DNA of 64,000 nt from CAVQBL01 sp963710715 (GTDB taxonomy: Bacteria > Pseudomonadota > Gammaproteobacteria > DSM-16500): positions 62,001 through 126,000 of the forward strand of contig CAVQBL010000013.1 in assembly GCA_963710715.1 (NCBI GenBank). Reading direction: 5' to 3'. A model generated the notes under the pieces. That model did no database searches and was not told where the DNA came from. It saw only the letters and a list, made by a program, of their open reading frames with translations. The first letter of the stretch is position 1. Every line of letters begins with the position of its first letter. A program made the position numbers and the translations under genes. Positions 42,085 to 49,848 of the stretch are shown in pieces.

Positions 42085-44901
42085 ATGAAAGAAATTCAAA
42101 TTCGTGGTGCACGCACCCATAATTTAAAAAATATTAACTTGACCTTGCCTAGAGACCGCTTGATTGTGATCACTGGGCTTTCTGGATCAGGCAAGTCTTC
42201 CCTCGCGTTTGATACGCTGTATGCAGAAGGCCAACGGCGTTATGTTGAATCCTTGTCTACGTATGCGCGACAATTTTTATCTGTCATGGAAAAGCCGGAT
42301 GTGGACCACATTGAAGGTTTATCACCCGCGATTTCAATTGAGCAAAAGTCTACATCACATAATCCCCGCTCAACGGTAGGAACAATCACAGAAATTTATG
42401 ATTATTTGCGTTTATTGTTCGCCAAAGTAGGACAACCACGATGTCCAGAGCATGGGCATGTTTTGGAAGCGCAAACCATTAGTCAAATGGTTGATACCGT
42501 TTTGGCACTGCCAGAAGATACAAAAATTATGCTGTTGGCTCCTGTTGTGCGTGAACGCAAAGGTGAGCACATCGAATTGTTACAAGAATTGCAAGCGCAA
42601 GGTTATGTACGCGCGCGCATTGATGGTGAATTAGTGGAGCTTGATCAGGCGTCTAAATTAGATTTACGTAAAAAGCACACCATTGAAGTTGTTATTGATC
42701 GCGTGAAAGTGCGTCAAGATGTTCGTTTGCGTTTAGCAGAATCCTTTGAAACAGCATTGCGATTAGCCGATGGCTTAGCAACTATAGTAAAAGATGGAAA
42801 AGAAGAGATTATTTTCTCTGAAAAATTTGCTTGCCCCGATTGTGGATACAGTTTAGCAGAATTAACGCCACGTTTATTTTCATTTAATAGCCCAACAGGT
42901 GCGTGTTCTGCATGTGATGGCTTAGGTGTTAAGCAACATTTTGATCCTGATTTAATTGTAGTGAATGGCAAATTAAGTTTAGCAGAAGGAGCGATACGCG
43001 GATGGGATAGGCGTGATGGCTATTATTTTCAATTATTGTCCTCACTCGCGAAACATTTTGGTTTTGATATGGATGTTCCATTTGTGAAGTTACCCAAAAA
43101 AATTCAGCACATTATTTTGTATGGTAGTGGCGACGAAATGCTGAAATTTAATTATCGCAATGAAAATGGCCGCGGATTTACTAAAGTGGATACCTTTGCA
43201 GGCGTGATTCCAAATATGGAACGCCGTTATCGCGAAACAGAATCGAATATGGTGCGTGAAGAGCTCAGCAAATATTTGGCGACAAAAAAATGCGACGTGT
43301 GTGAAGGGGCGCGCTTGAGCAAGGCAGCCCGTTATGTTTTTGTTACTGATAAAAGCTTGCCTGATATTACTGCTTTGCCCATTAACCAAACCATGAAATT
43401 TTTTACCAATTTAAAATTACCGGGATATCGTGGCGAAATTGCCGAAAAAATTCGCAAAGAGCTCACCAGTCGTTTAAGTTTTTTAATTAACGTGGGATTA
43501 GATTATTTAAGTTTAGACCGTAGTGCAGAAACGTTATCCGGTGGTGAAGCGCAACGCATTCGTTTAGCAAGTCAAATCGGTGCAGGATTAGTTGGTGTGA
43601 TGTATATTTTAGATGAGCCATCGATTGGCTTACATCAGCGTGATAATGCGCGCTTGCTTGAAACGTTGCATCATTTGCGTGATTTAGGTAATACGGTGAT
43701 TGTGGTTGAGCATGATGAAGAAGCTATTTTAAGTGCAGATCATGTGGTGGACTTAGGGCCGGGAGCAGGTGTACATGGTGGTAGTATTGTGGCTGAAGGA
43801 AAGCCAGCTGCAATCATGAAAAATCCTGCGTCACTCACGGGGCAATATTTATCGGGTAAACGCAGCATTGCAGTGCCCAAAAAACGTGTGCATATCGATC
43901 CCAAAAAACGTATTTTATTGCAAGGTGCAAAAGGAAATAATTTACATAACATTAATGTGGATATCCCATTAGGCTTGATGACGTGTATTACGGGGGTGTC
44001 TGGCTCGGGTAAATCGACATTAATAAATGATACTTTGGCACCGATTGTTGCGCGCGCATTGAATGGCGCAACATTACGAGAACCTGCGCCTTATGATGAG
44101 ATTGAGGGCTTGGAGAATCTCGACAAAGCAGTTGATATTGATCAAAGTCCTATTGGTCGTACGCCGCGTTCAAATCCTGCAACGTATACTGGTTTATTTA
44201 CGCCTATTCGTGAATTATTTGCAGGTACGCAAGAAGCCCGCTCGCGGGGTTATGAACCAGGTCGTTTTAGCTTTAATGTGAAAGGTGGGCGCTGTGAAGC
44301 TTGCCAAGGCGATGGCGTGATTAAAGTTGAAATGCATTTTCTTGCGGATGTGTATGTGACCTGCGACGTTTGCCAAGGGAAACGCTATAATCGCGAAACA
44401 TTAGAAATTACTTACAAAGGCAAAAATATTCAGCAAGTGTTAGAAATGACGGTTGAAGATGCACGCGTGTTTTTCGATGCTATTCCAGTCGTAGCGCGAA
44501 AACTGCAAACATTGATTGATGTGGGCTTATCGTATGTCTGTTTAGGGCAAAGTGCGACCACATTATCAGGTGGTGAAGCACAGCGTGTTAAATTATCACG
44601 TGAATTATCACGACGTGATACAGGTAGAACGCTGTATATTCTCGATGAACCGACAACCGGTTTACATTTTTATGATATTGAGCAATTGCTAAAAGTACTG
44701 CATCGCTTACGTGACGCGGGAAATACCATTGTCGTGATTGAACATAATCTCGATGTGATTAAAACCGCAGATTGGATTATTGATTTAGGCCCTGAGGGGG
44801 GTGACAAAGGTGGCCGCGTGGTGGCAACCGGCACGCCAGAAGAAATTGCAAGACACCCAACTTCCTATACAGGGAAATTTATTAAATCTAAGTTGAGTTA
44901 A
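42085..44901 (+). CDS. uvrA: UvrABC excision nuclease subunit A
   Basis: 938 residues. Finds bulky DNA lesions and loads UvrB. Two ABC ATPase modules: Walker A GLSGSGKSSL (about 31) and GVSGSGKSTL (about 639), signatures LSGGEAQRIRLASQ and LSGGEAQRVKLSREL, Walker B ILDEPSIGLH and ILDEPTTGLH. The zinc finger CPDCGYSLAELTP...CSACDGLG is in the first half; CEACQGDGVIKVEMHFL...CDVCQGKRYN in the second. ATG at 42085. No clear LexA box seen in the 65-bp divergent spacer. Confidence 0.98.
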   Translation: MKEIQIRGARTHNLKNINLTLPRDRLIVITGLSGSGKSSLAFDTLYAEGQRRYVESLSTYARQFLSVMEKPDVDHIEGLSPAISIEQKSTSHNPRSTVGTITEIYDYLRLLFAKVGQPRCPEHGHVLEAQTISQMVDTVLALPEDTKIMLLAPVVRERKGEHIELLQELQAQGYVRARIDGELVELDQASKLDLRKKHTIEVVIDRVKVRQDVRLRLAESFETALRLADGLATIVKDGKEEIIFSEKFACPDCGYSLAELTPRLFSFNSPTGACSACDGLGVKQHFDPDLIVVNGKLSLAEGAIRGWDRRDGYYFQLLSSLAKHFGFDMDVPFVKLPKKIQHIILYGSGDEMLKFNYRNENGRGFTKVDTFAGVIPNMERRYRETESNMVREELSKYLATKKCDVCEGARLSKAARYVFVTDKSLPDITALPINQTMKFFTNLKLPGYRGEIAEKIRKELTSRLSFLINVGLDYLSLDRSAETLSGGEAQRIRLASQIGAGLVGVMYILDEPSIGLHQRDNARLLETLHHLRDLGNTVIVVEHDEEAILSADHVVDLGPGAGVHGGSIVAEGKPAAIMKNPASLTGQYLSGKRSIAVPKKRVHIDPKKRILLQGAKGNNLHNINVDIPLGLMTCITGVSGSGKSTLINDTLAPIVARALNGATLREPAPYDEIEGLENLDKAVDIDQSPIGRTPRSNPATYTGLFTPIRELFAGTQEARSRGYEPGRFSFNVKGGRCEACQGDGVIKVEMHFLADVYVTCDVCQGKRYNRETLEITYKGKNIQQVLEMTVEDARVFFDAIPVVARKLQTLIDVGLSYVCLGQSATTLSGGEAQRVKLSRELSRRDTGRTLYILDEPTTGLHFYDIEQLLKVLHRLRDAGNTIVVIEHNLDVIKTADWIIDLGPEGGDKGGRVVATGTPEEIARHPTSYTGKFIKSKLS

Positions 44902-44905
44902 CGTA

Positions 44906-44943
44906 TTTGCCGCCGTGAAGCGGTAAACTGGATTGGTTTTTTT
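44906..44943 (+). terminator. Possible uvrA terminator
   Basis: TTTGCCGC pairs with GCGGTAAA around CGTGAA directly after the uvrA stop; a run of seven Ts follows 9 nt later. The gap makes it an imperfect intrinsic terminator. Confidence 0.35.
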
Positions 44944-45075
44944 GAGTTCGTTTAGTTAACTCCATCTTTTAAAAGAAATGCTGCAGGTTAATTGACATAT
45001 GTGCACTTATTCTTTTACTATGCGCCTAATTTCTCATGTTTAAACTTAATTATCGAAATATTAGAGGATAATCAT

Positions 45076-45957
45076 ATGTTTTCTAGTTCCACTTCCACAT
45101 TCAAGCTTTTGAAATCGCTTTCTAAGACAGCAAAAAATGACGAAAAAACGTCTGCTGCTCTTACTCTTAACGAATCTTTTGTCTTTTTTGATATAGGTTT
45201 TTCTCCAGATCAAATAGATACTTTATCTAAGCTCAAAATTACCAAAGATAACAATTTTGAAAGTATTGATGGAAACTTTGAAAATATCTTAGAAAATATT
45301 AAGCAATTCATTGACTCTCTCGATGAGGGAAATGCGCAAATTAGTTTAAAAATAGCAGAATTAATTCTTGCAATCATTAATAGTGTAATTTCTGAGATGC
45401 GCCAAGAATCCGCTTGGGTTGTGATGAGGGCTTCTACACCACATGACTCATTAGGTGATTATAATTCGTTTAGAAAACCCCGATGGCATACAGATGGCCC
45501 TTATTTTCAATCTTATGATAATGAAAGTAAGCAATTTAAATCTGCTGATGAAAAAAGCGAGCAATTCAAAGCTGTTTTCGCTTTAAAGGGACTAGGCACT
45601 TTATTTTATAATCTTCCAGAGAATCAACGTGAAGCATTTTACTCACTTGATGAAGATCGTGATAAAACAGAGGTGATGATAAATAATGAGTTGAAAAAGG
45701 AAAATGCTAAAAAAATTGAATCCCCCTCTTTTGGTCAAGGGGCCGCATTCATTGCTGGGTCCAAAGCAAGAGCAGCCGTTCATTCAGAACCACCACACAT
45801 TAAAAGTGAGCGTTTCTTCATTGCTATTGCCCCTTGTAGCCGTGTACAGCTTGCAGCACGTAAAGAACTTATGGAACGACTTGCAAATGATCCTGGTGTT
45901 TTAGCGCAAATAAAAAAAGCAATGGAAATGAAAAAAATCTCGGGTCCAAAGATGTAA
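45076..45957 (+). CDS. Putative 2OG-Fe(II) oxygenase-like protein of unrecognised family
   Basis: 293 residues from ATG 45076, 8 nt after GAGG; the frame is open 28 codons further without a ribosome site. I do not recognise the family. The spacing of conserved-type residues fits a 2-oxoglutarate oxygenase: H138-x-D140 in RKPRWHTDGPYF, H236 in RAAVHSEPPH and R246 ten residues on (SERFFIAIAPC). The first 90 residues are polar and helical (SSTSTFKLLKSLSKTAKNDE). It could hydroxylate a protein or small molecule. Single gene with no obvious partner. Confidence 0.6.
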   Translation: MFSSSTSTFKLLKSLSKTAKNDEKTSAALTLNESFVFFDIGFSPDQIDTLSKLKITKDNNFESIDGNFENILENIKQFIDSLDEGNAQISLKIAELILAIINSVISEMRQESAWVVMRASTPHDSLGDYNSFRKPRWHTDGPYFQSYDNESKQFKSADEKSEQFKAVFALKGLGTLFYNLPENQREAFYSLDEDRDKTEVMINNELKKENAKKIESPSFGQGAAFIAGSKARAAVHSEPPHIKSERFFIAIAPCSRVQLAARKELMERLANDPGVLAQIKKAMEMKKISGPKM

Positions 45958-45992
45958 TGTATCAGGTTGTGCGGTTGATGCATAAATAACCA

Positions 45993-46124
45993 ATGCGAAA
46001 AAATCGAATGATTTGTTTCGTTAATTTAGCACCGGGATACATCCAGAGATTGATAGAACAACCTAAAAAAGAAGCTGAACCAAAAAAGCGACTTATTGGT
46101 TTTACAGCTAATCACGAAAATTGA
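45993..46124 (+). CDS. Possible small protein or coding scrap, 43 residues
   Basis: MRKNRMICFVNLAPGYIQRL then EQPKKEAEPKKRLIGFTANH. No ribosome site and no family recognised. It occupies the 290-bp gap between the oxygenase-like gene and mazEF, which otherwise holds only the mazEF control region. Confidence 0.2.
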   Translation: MRKNRMICFVNLAPGYIQRLIEQPKKEAEPKKRLIGFTANHEN

Positions 46125-46152
46125 TTTAACTATGGATGCTAAAGTCAAAATA

Positions 46153-46215
46153 AAACATTTACGTAACAAACATTTACGTGACCGGTTGAAAAACGTATCT
46201 ACATAGTGTACACTT
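46153..46215 (+). promoter_or_regulatory. mazEF upstream control region
   Basis: Two direct copies of AAACATTTACGT (46153–46164, 46168–46179; 15-bp period), then AGTGTACACTT (46205–46215), whose GTGTACAC core is the same palindrome used twice in the operator of the next toxin–antitoxin operon at 46896–46923. Confidence 0.5.
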
Positions 46216-46248
46216 ATTGAAAGAAATGATATGAAGAGGGGTTAAAAG

Positions 46249-46518
46249 ATGAAAGTACATACTACCATTCAAAAATGGGGAAATAGCTTAGCTATTCGCA
46301 TTACCGGCCCATTAAAGACAATTCCTCACTTTACTGCAAATATGCCTATAGAAATTGAGGTGAATGAAAGAGGGTTAGTGATTCATCCTGTTACCAAACA
46401 GAAAAAAAAATTACTTCTTTTTAATGAAACTCAATTACTAAAGGATTTGACGGCTAAAAAAGCGCATGCGGATGAAGTGGTTGATATTCATTATCGAGAA
46501 TTTGATAACCATGAGTAA
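46249..46518 (+). CDS. mazE: MazE-type antitoxin (AbrB fold)
   Basis: 89 residues. MKVHTTIQKWGNSLAIRITG is the swapped-hairpin AbrB/MazE DNA-binding motif (kWGNSlaiRip), followed by an acidic toxin-binding tail. ATG 46249 after AGAGGGG. It overlaps mazF by 8 bp (ATGAGTAA), so the two are translationally coupled. It binds its own promoter and neutralises the toxin. Confidence 0.9.
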   Translation: MKVHTTIQKWGNSLAIRITGPLKTIPHFTANMPIEIEVNERGLVIHPVTKQKKKLLLFNETQLLKDLTAKKAHADEVVDIHYREFDNHE

Positions 46519-46873
46519 GTATATTCCAGGGCGTTTTGATGTTATTTTCCTTGATTTTGAGCCCAAGAAAGGTAAGGAAATAGGAAAATATAGACCAGCA
46601 TTAGTTTTATCTTCTAAGGAATATAACAAAAAAACAGGCCTATTGATTTGCTGTCCAATTAGCACCAGTATAAGAGGACATTTAAGCGAAGTTCCTGTTG
46701 ATGGGCTTGAAAAACCATCTGTTATTGCTTCCAGTATTATTCAAACTTTATCTTGGCAAGAGCGAAAAGCAAAATTTGTAAAAAAAGCAAGCTATGAGAT
46801 TTTTGAAGCTGTCTTGCAACGGTTATTGCCTTTAATTGGCGCTAATGAATTCCTCGAAAATAGTTATATTTAG
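46511..46873 (+). CDS. mazF: MazF-type mRNA interferase toxin
   Basis: 120 residues from ATG 46511 (MSKYIPGRFDVIFLDFEPKK). PemK/MazF fold: GDxxxxxF-like start as GRFDVIFLDF, KYRPALVLSSKEYN, CCPISTSIRGHLSEVPV and IQTLSW...K. Cleaves mRNA at short motifs when free of MazE. Complete, and apparently functional together with mazE. Confidence 0.92.
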   Translation: MSKYIPGRFDVIFLDFEPKKGKEIGKYRPALVLSSKEYNKKTGLLICCPISTSIRGHLSEVPVDGLEKPSVIASSIIQTLSWQERKAKFVKKASYEIFEAVLQRLLPLIGANEFLENSYI

Positions 46874-46895
46874 GATTATTGCTTTTTTGTTTTAT

Positions 46896-46923
46896 TATGT
46901 GTACACTTAAATGTGTACACATA
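46896..46923. promoter_or_regulatory. Operator of the phd–vapC pair
   Basis: TATGTGTACAC and its exact complement GTGTACACATA flank a 6-bp spacer, ending 11 bp before the antitoxin start. Each arm contains the palindrome GTGTACAC, which also occurs upstream of mazEF. Confidence 0.75.
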
Positions 46924-46934
46924 AGGGGAGAACA

Positions 46935-47171
46935 ATGAAAGCATCTATACGCGAATTACGAACGCATACAAAAGAAATCATGGGTGAAATCGCTCGCGGC
47001 AATAGTGTCACAGTAACTTACCGCGGCAAAGATTATGCTAAGATTGTCCCTTTAAAAAATCGATACAAAGTACAAGAAAGCAATGAAGCCTTTGGCATGT
47101 GGAAAGACAATAAAAAAACTCAATCTGTGGAAGATTTCATTGATGAAATCCGAGGAGCGCGTGAAAAATGA
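46935..47171 (+). CDS. Phd/YefM-family antitoxin
   Basis: 78 residues from ATG 46935 after GGGGAG. MKASIRELRTHTKEIMGEIA then GNSVTVTYRGKDYAKIVPL is the Phd/YefM domain; the acidic tail (SVEDFIDEIRGAREK) should wrap the toxin. It overlaps the PIN toxin by 4 bp. The palindrome directly upstream is its likely autorepression site. Confidence 0.88.
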   Translation: MKASIRELRTHTKEIMGEIARGNSVTVTYRGKDYAKIVPLKNRYKVQESNEAFGMWKDNKKTQSVEDFIDEIRGAREK

Positions 47172-47548
47172 TGGTTGATACGGATGTGCTTATTTGGTAT
47201 CTGCGGGGAAGTAGCAAAGCTGCGGGTGCACTTGATGGAATAGAAAAATTTTCTATTAGCAGTGTAGTCTACATGGAGTTATTGCAAGGAGTGCGTAATA
47301 AAACCGAACTGAATGCTTTAAAACACTTTATTAAAAACAAAGAAATAGAAACAATGCCTATTACCCCGGAAATTACTTCAAGAGCAACCTATTTCATGGA
47401 GCAGTATAGCTTGGGAAACGGGCTGCGGCTTGCTGATGCTCTGATTGCCGGCACGGTAGATATTTATGCAGAAACATTACTTACTGCCAATGTGTCACAT
47501 TATCGTGTTATCTCTTCGCTCTCTCTTAAAAAATTTAATCCACACTAA
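47168..47548 (+). CDS. vapC: VapC-type PIN-domain RNase toxin
   Basis: 126 residues (start ATG 47168 or the next codon). The PIN acidic residues are in place: D in MVDTDVLIWYLRG, E in SVVYMELLQG, D in RLADALIAGT and the final TANVSHY. VapC toxins cleave tRNA or rRNA. Coupled to the antitoxin by ATGA overlap. Complete, in contrast to the stub at 1813. Confidence 0.92.
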   Translation: MMVDTDVLIWYLRGSSKAAGALDGIEKFSISSVVYMELLQGVRNKTELNALKHFIKNKEIETMPITPEITSRATYFMEQYSLGNGLRLADALIAGTVDIYAETLLTANVSHYRVISSLSLKKFNPH

Positions 47549-47553
47549 TTATT

Positions 47554-48204
47554 ATGCAATCTTTCCCCACGCAAGAAACCATTTTTTTACTCCCAGGTCC
47601 CGTAGGGGATTTAGAAGTTCTTGCCACACCTGCCAAAGAATCCTCTGCAAAAACAACAGCCATAATTTGCCACCCGCATCCACAATATGGCGGTGCTATG
47701 CAAAATAAAGTAGTCACAACGTTAGCCCGCGCATTTGATGATTTAGGTTTGCGAACTGTGCGATTTAATTTTCGTGGTGTAGGTAAAAGTGCAGGGGAAT
47801 ATGCGCAGGGTGAAGGTGAAAAAGATGATTTACGAGCAATAATTGCTTGGGTTAAAGCAGTTTGCCCTGATGATGTTTTATGGTTAGCTGGGTTTTCATT
47901 TGGTGCATATATATCAGCATTTGTTGCTGCACAGACGCCTGTTGCTCAGCTCGTGAGTATTGCGCCGCCCGTTGTTCATTTTGGGTTGGCTACATTGCCA
48001 CCTATTACTTGCCCTTGGTTAATTGTGCAGGGTGAACAAGATGAAATTGTGCCTGCCGATGAAGTTTTTGCTTGGATTGATACGCTGGTTCCTAAGCCAG
48101 AGTTAATTCGCATGCCCAAAGCAGGACATTTTTTTCATGGTCAACTGCTAGAGTTGCGTACGTTGTTAGTAAATGCATTACGCTCGCATGTTAAGCTGCT
48201 TTAA
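47554..48204 (+). CDS. Alpha/beta hydrolase (COG2945 type)
   Basis: 216 residues. The oxyanion region CHPHPQYGGAMQNKVV, FNFRGVGKSAGEY, nucleophile elbow GFSFG (Ser115), Asp in GEQDEIVPADEV and His in MPKAGHFFHG complete the triad. Members are cytoplasmic esterases or hydrolases without a settled substrate. It starts 5 bp after vapC and may share its transcript, but is a typical chromosomal gene. Confidence 0.9.
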   Translation: MQSFPTQETIFLLPGPVGDLEVLATPAKESSAKTTAIICHPHPQYGGAMQNKVVTTLARAFDDLGLRTVRFNFRGVGKSAGEYAQGEGEKDDLRAIIAWVKAVCPDDVLWLAGFSFGAYISAFVAAQTPVAQLVSIAPPVVHFGLATLPPITCPWLIVQGEQDEIVPADEVFAWIDTLVPKPELIRMPKAGHFFHGQLLELRTLLVNALRSHVKLL

Positions 48205-48328
48205 TTTCAATTAATATATGGATACCGTCGTGATGGCCCTAGAAAGAATGTGATTACCATTATTGCTATAATGGCTCATCCATAGCAGATAGCAACTCTT
48301 GAAAACTAAAATGTAGGAGTATTTCATA

Positions 48329-49441
48329 ATGACTTTAAAAGATATTTTAAAATTAATTTTTGGGGTATTGATTATAGTAACGCCAGAACTCGCCGGAGCG
48401 GCTCGTAATAAAGCTTATCTTAATTGCGACAGTGATGCTGGAACACCGTGTAGTGCTATACCCTTACCAAAGGGCTGTGAAAATTATGAAGTCATTAGAG
48501 GAAATCCTATGACAGCTGATATAATTTTGCTAGGTGAAATCCATGACAAATGTGAGGAAGCAAGATTTCAATGTACGGTAGGAATATTAAAAGAAAAATT
48601 CAAAACTGGGTTATCACGAAAGCATACAACTGTTCTATTTGAATTAGCTAATTACGATCAAGCTGTTTTATGCAGTGATTATAAACTTGATCATGTTACA
48701 AAAAAATGTCGAGGCTGGAATGATCCTTCGTTTAGAAAACACGCTATTAAAAAGGTAGCGCAACATGAAGCTTTTTTCGGTGCAAGAAAAATATTCAAAT
48801 TAATAATGTCTTTACTTCCTAAAGAAGAAAAAAAACAAAAACCTTTTATGATGAACGAACTTAATAAGTTTATTTCTTATCTTGAAGAAAAAATTGAAAT
48901 AGAAAAAATAGAACAAACCAAACAAAAAAACAAAAGCCCGTCTATTTTTAATAGTAACCGAGACAATAATCTAGCTTTATCTCTCGAATATCAACGAGAT
49001 TATGTGAAAAAACTTCTATCTGGAGTGGAAAAAGCTAGCGTACCTTCTGAAGACATTATTTCTTCAAATCTAGAAACAGAGTTTAAGGAAGTGATAAAAA
49101 CTGCAGCTTTTTTAAAAAGTGAAGAATTTATAAAAGTACCAAACCAAGCCTTATTAAAAACTATCAAAGACGAAATAGCTCAGGGACAGAAAACCATCAT
49201 CGCAAATGTAGGGAAAAATCACTTACAGAAAGGAAGGCAGAATATTCTCAAACAAAATAAAAATAAAATAGAAGAGGTTTTCACGGCGCACACAGAGAGC
49301 GAGCCTTTGCTGAAAGAACTTGTGTTTTCAAATGAAGATGAAATTGCTCATGATGCTATTATTGATGATCTGTACAAAAACTTAGATGAGCTAGCAAGAC
49401 CCTACGCAGTGTTATCTTGTCCTCGCGAGTTGACTAAGTAA
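48329..49441 (+). CDS. Exported protein of the ChaN/TraB (Tiki-like) group
   Basis: 370 residues. An N-terminal signal peptide (ILKLIFGVLIIVTPELAGAA) is followed by cysteine-rich sequence, then ADIILLGEIHDKCEEARFQC, with E70, H72 and D73 in the LLGExHD motif of ChaN/TraB/Tiki proteins. TTVLFELANYDQAV and, near the end, KTIIANVGKNHLQKG match the second and third conserved regions. The insert of about 190 residues between them is charged, unlike ChaN. ChaN proteins bind haem or iron; Tiki relatives are peptidases. The location just before feoABC makes an iron link possible, but not shown. Confidence 0.6.
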   Translation: MTLKDILKLIFGVLIIVTPELAGAARNKAYLNCDSDAGTPCSAIPLPKGCENYEVIRGNPMTADIILLGEIHDKCEEARFQCTVGILKEKFKTGLSRKHTTVLFELANYDQAVLCSDYKLDHVTKKCRGWNDPSFRKHAIKKVAQHEAFFGARKIFKLIMSLLPKEEKKQKPFMMNELNKFISYLEEKIEIEKIEQTKQKNKSPSIFNSNRDNNLALSLEYQRDYVKKLLSGVEKASVPSEDIISSNLETEFKEVIKTAAFLKSEEFIKVPNQALLKTIKDEIAQGQKTIIANVGKNHLQKGRQNILKQNKNKIEEVFTAHTESEPLLKELVFSNEDEIAHDAIIDDLYKNLDELARPYAVLSCPRELTK

Positions 49442-49523
49442 GTTACTAACCCATGAAGTGGAGTGACGGCTGAATATAATATCCAGAAAGCGGGGATCAT
49501 GCGGGGGGACTGTCGATTATTCT

Positions 49524-49576
49524 AAATGAGAATAATTCTCAATTGTATTGACAGCGATAGTGCAAGAGTAGATACT
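49524..49576 (+). promoter_or_regulatory. Fur box and promoter of feoABC
   Basis: AAATGAGAATAATTCTCAATT (49524–49544) is a palindromic Fur box (TGAGAATAATTCTCA core). It directly precedes TTGACA (49548–49553), a 17-bp spacer and GATACT (49571–49576). Fur with iron bound here would block polymerase, so feo should switch on under iron limitation. Confidence 0.8.
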
Positions 49577-49617
49577 ATTTGGTAACCATACCATACTCTA
49601 CGCATCGAGAATAAAAC

Positions 49618-49848
49618 ATGCAACTTAGCAATATGAAAATTGGTGATCGGGGTCGTATTGTTAGCGTTAAATCAGGTGATAAAACTTACCGTCACCGCTT
49701 GATATCCATGGGGTTAATTCCTAATACAGAGTTTATCTTGTCGCGTATTGCGCCTTTGGGTGATCCGATTGAATTGACTGTCCGTGGGTTTGTCTTAAGC
49801 TTGCGTAAAGAAGAAGCCAATATTTTGCAAGTTGAAGAGGTACGCTGA
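49618..49848 (+). CDS. feoA: FeoA, ferrous iron transport accessory protein
   Basis: 76 residues with an SH3-like fold: MQLSNMKIGDRGRIVSVKSG, YRHRLISMGLIPNTEFILSR, PLGDPIELTVRGFVLSLRKE. A cytoplasmic partner of FeoB. First gene of feoABC; its stop overlaps the feoB start by one base (TGATG). Confidence 0.96.
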   Translation: MQLSNMKIGDRGRIVSVKSGDKTYRHRLISMGLIPNTEFILSRIAPLGDPIELTVRGFVLSLRKEEANILQVEEVR

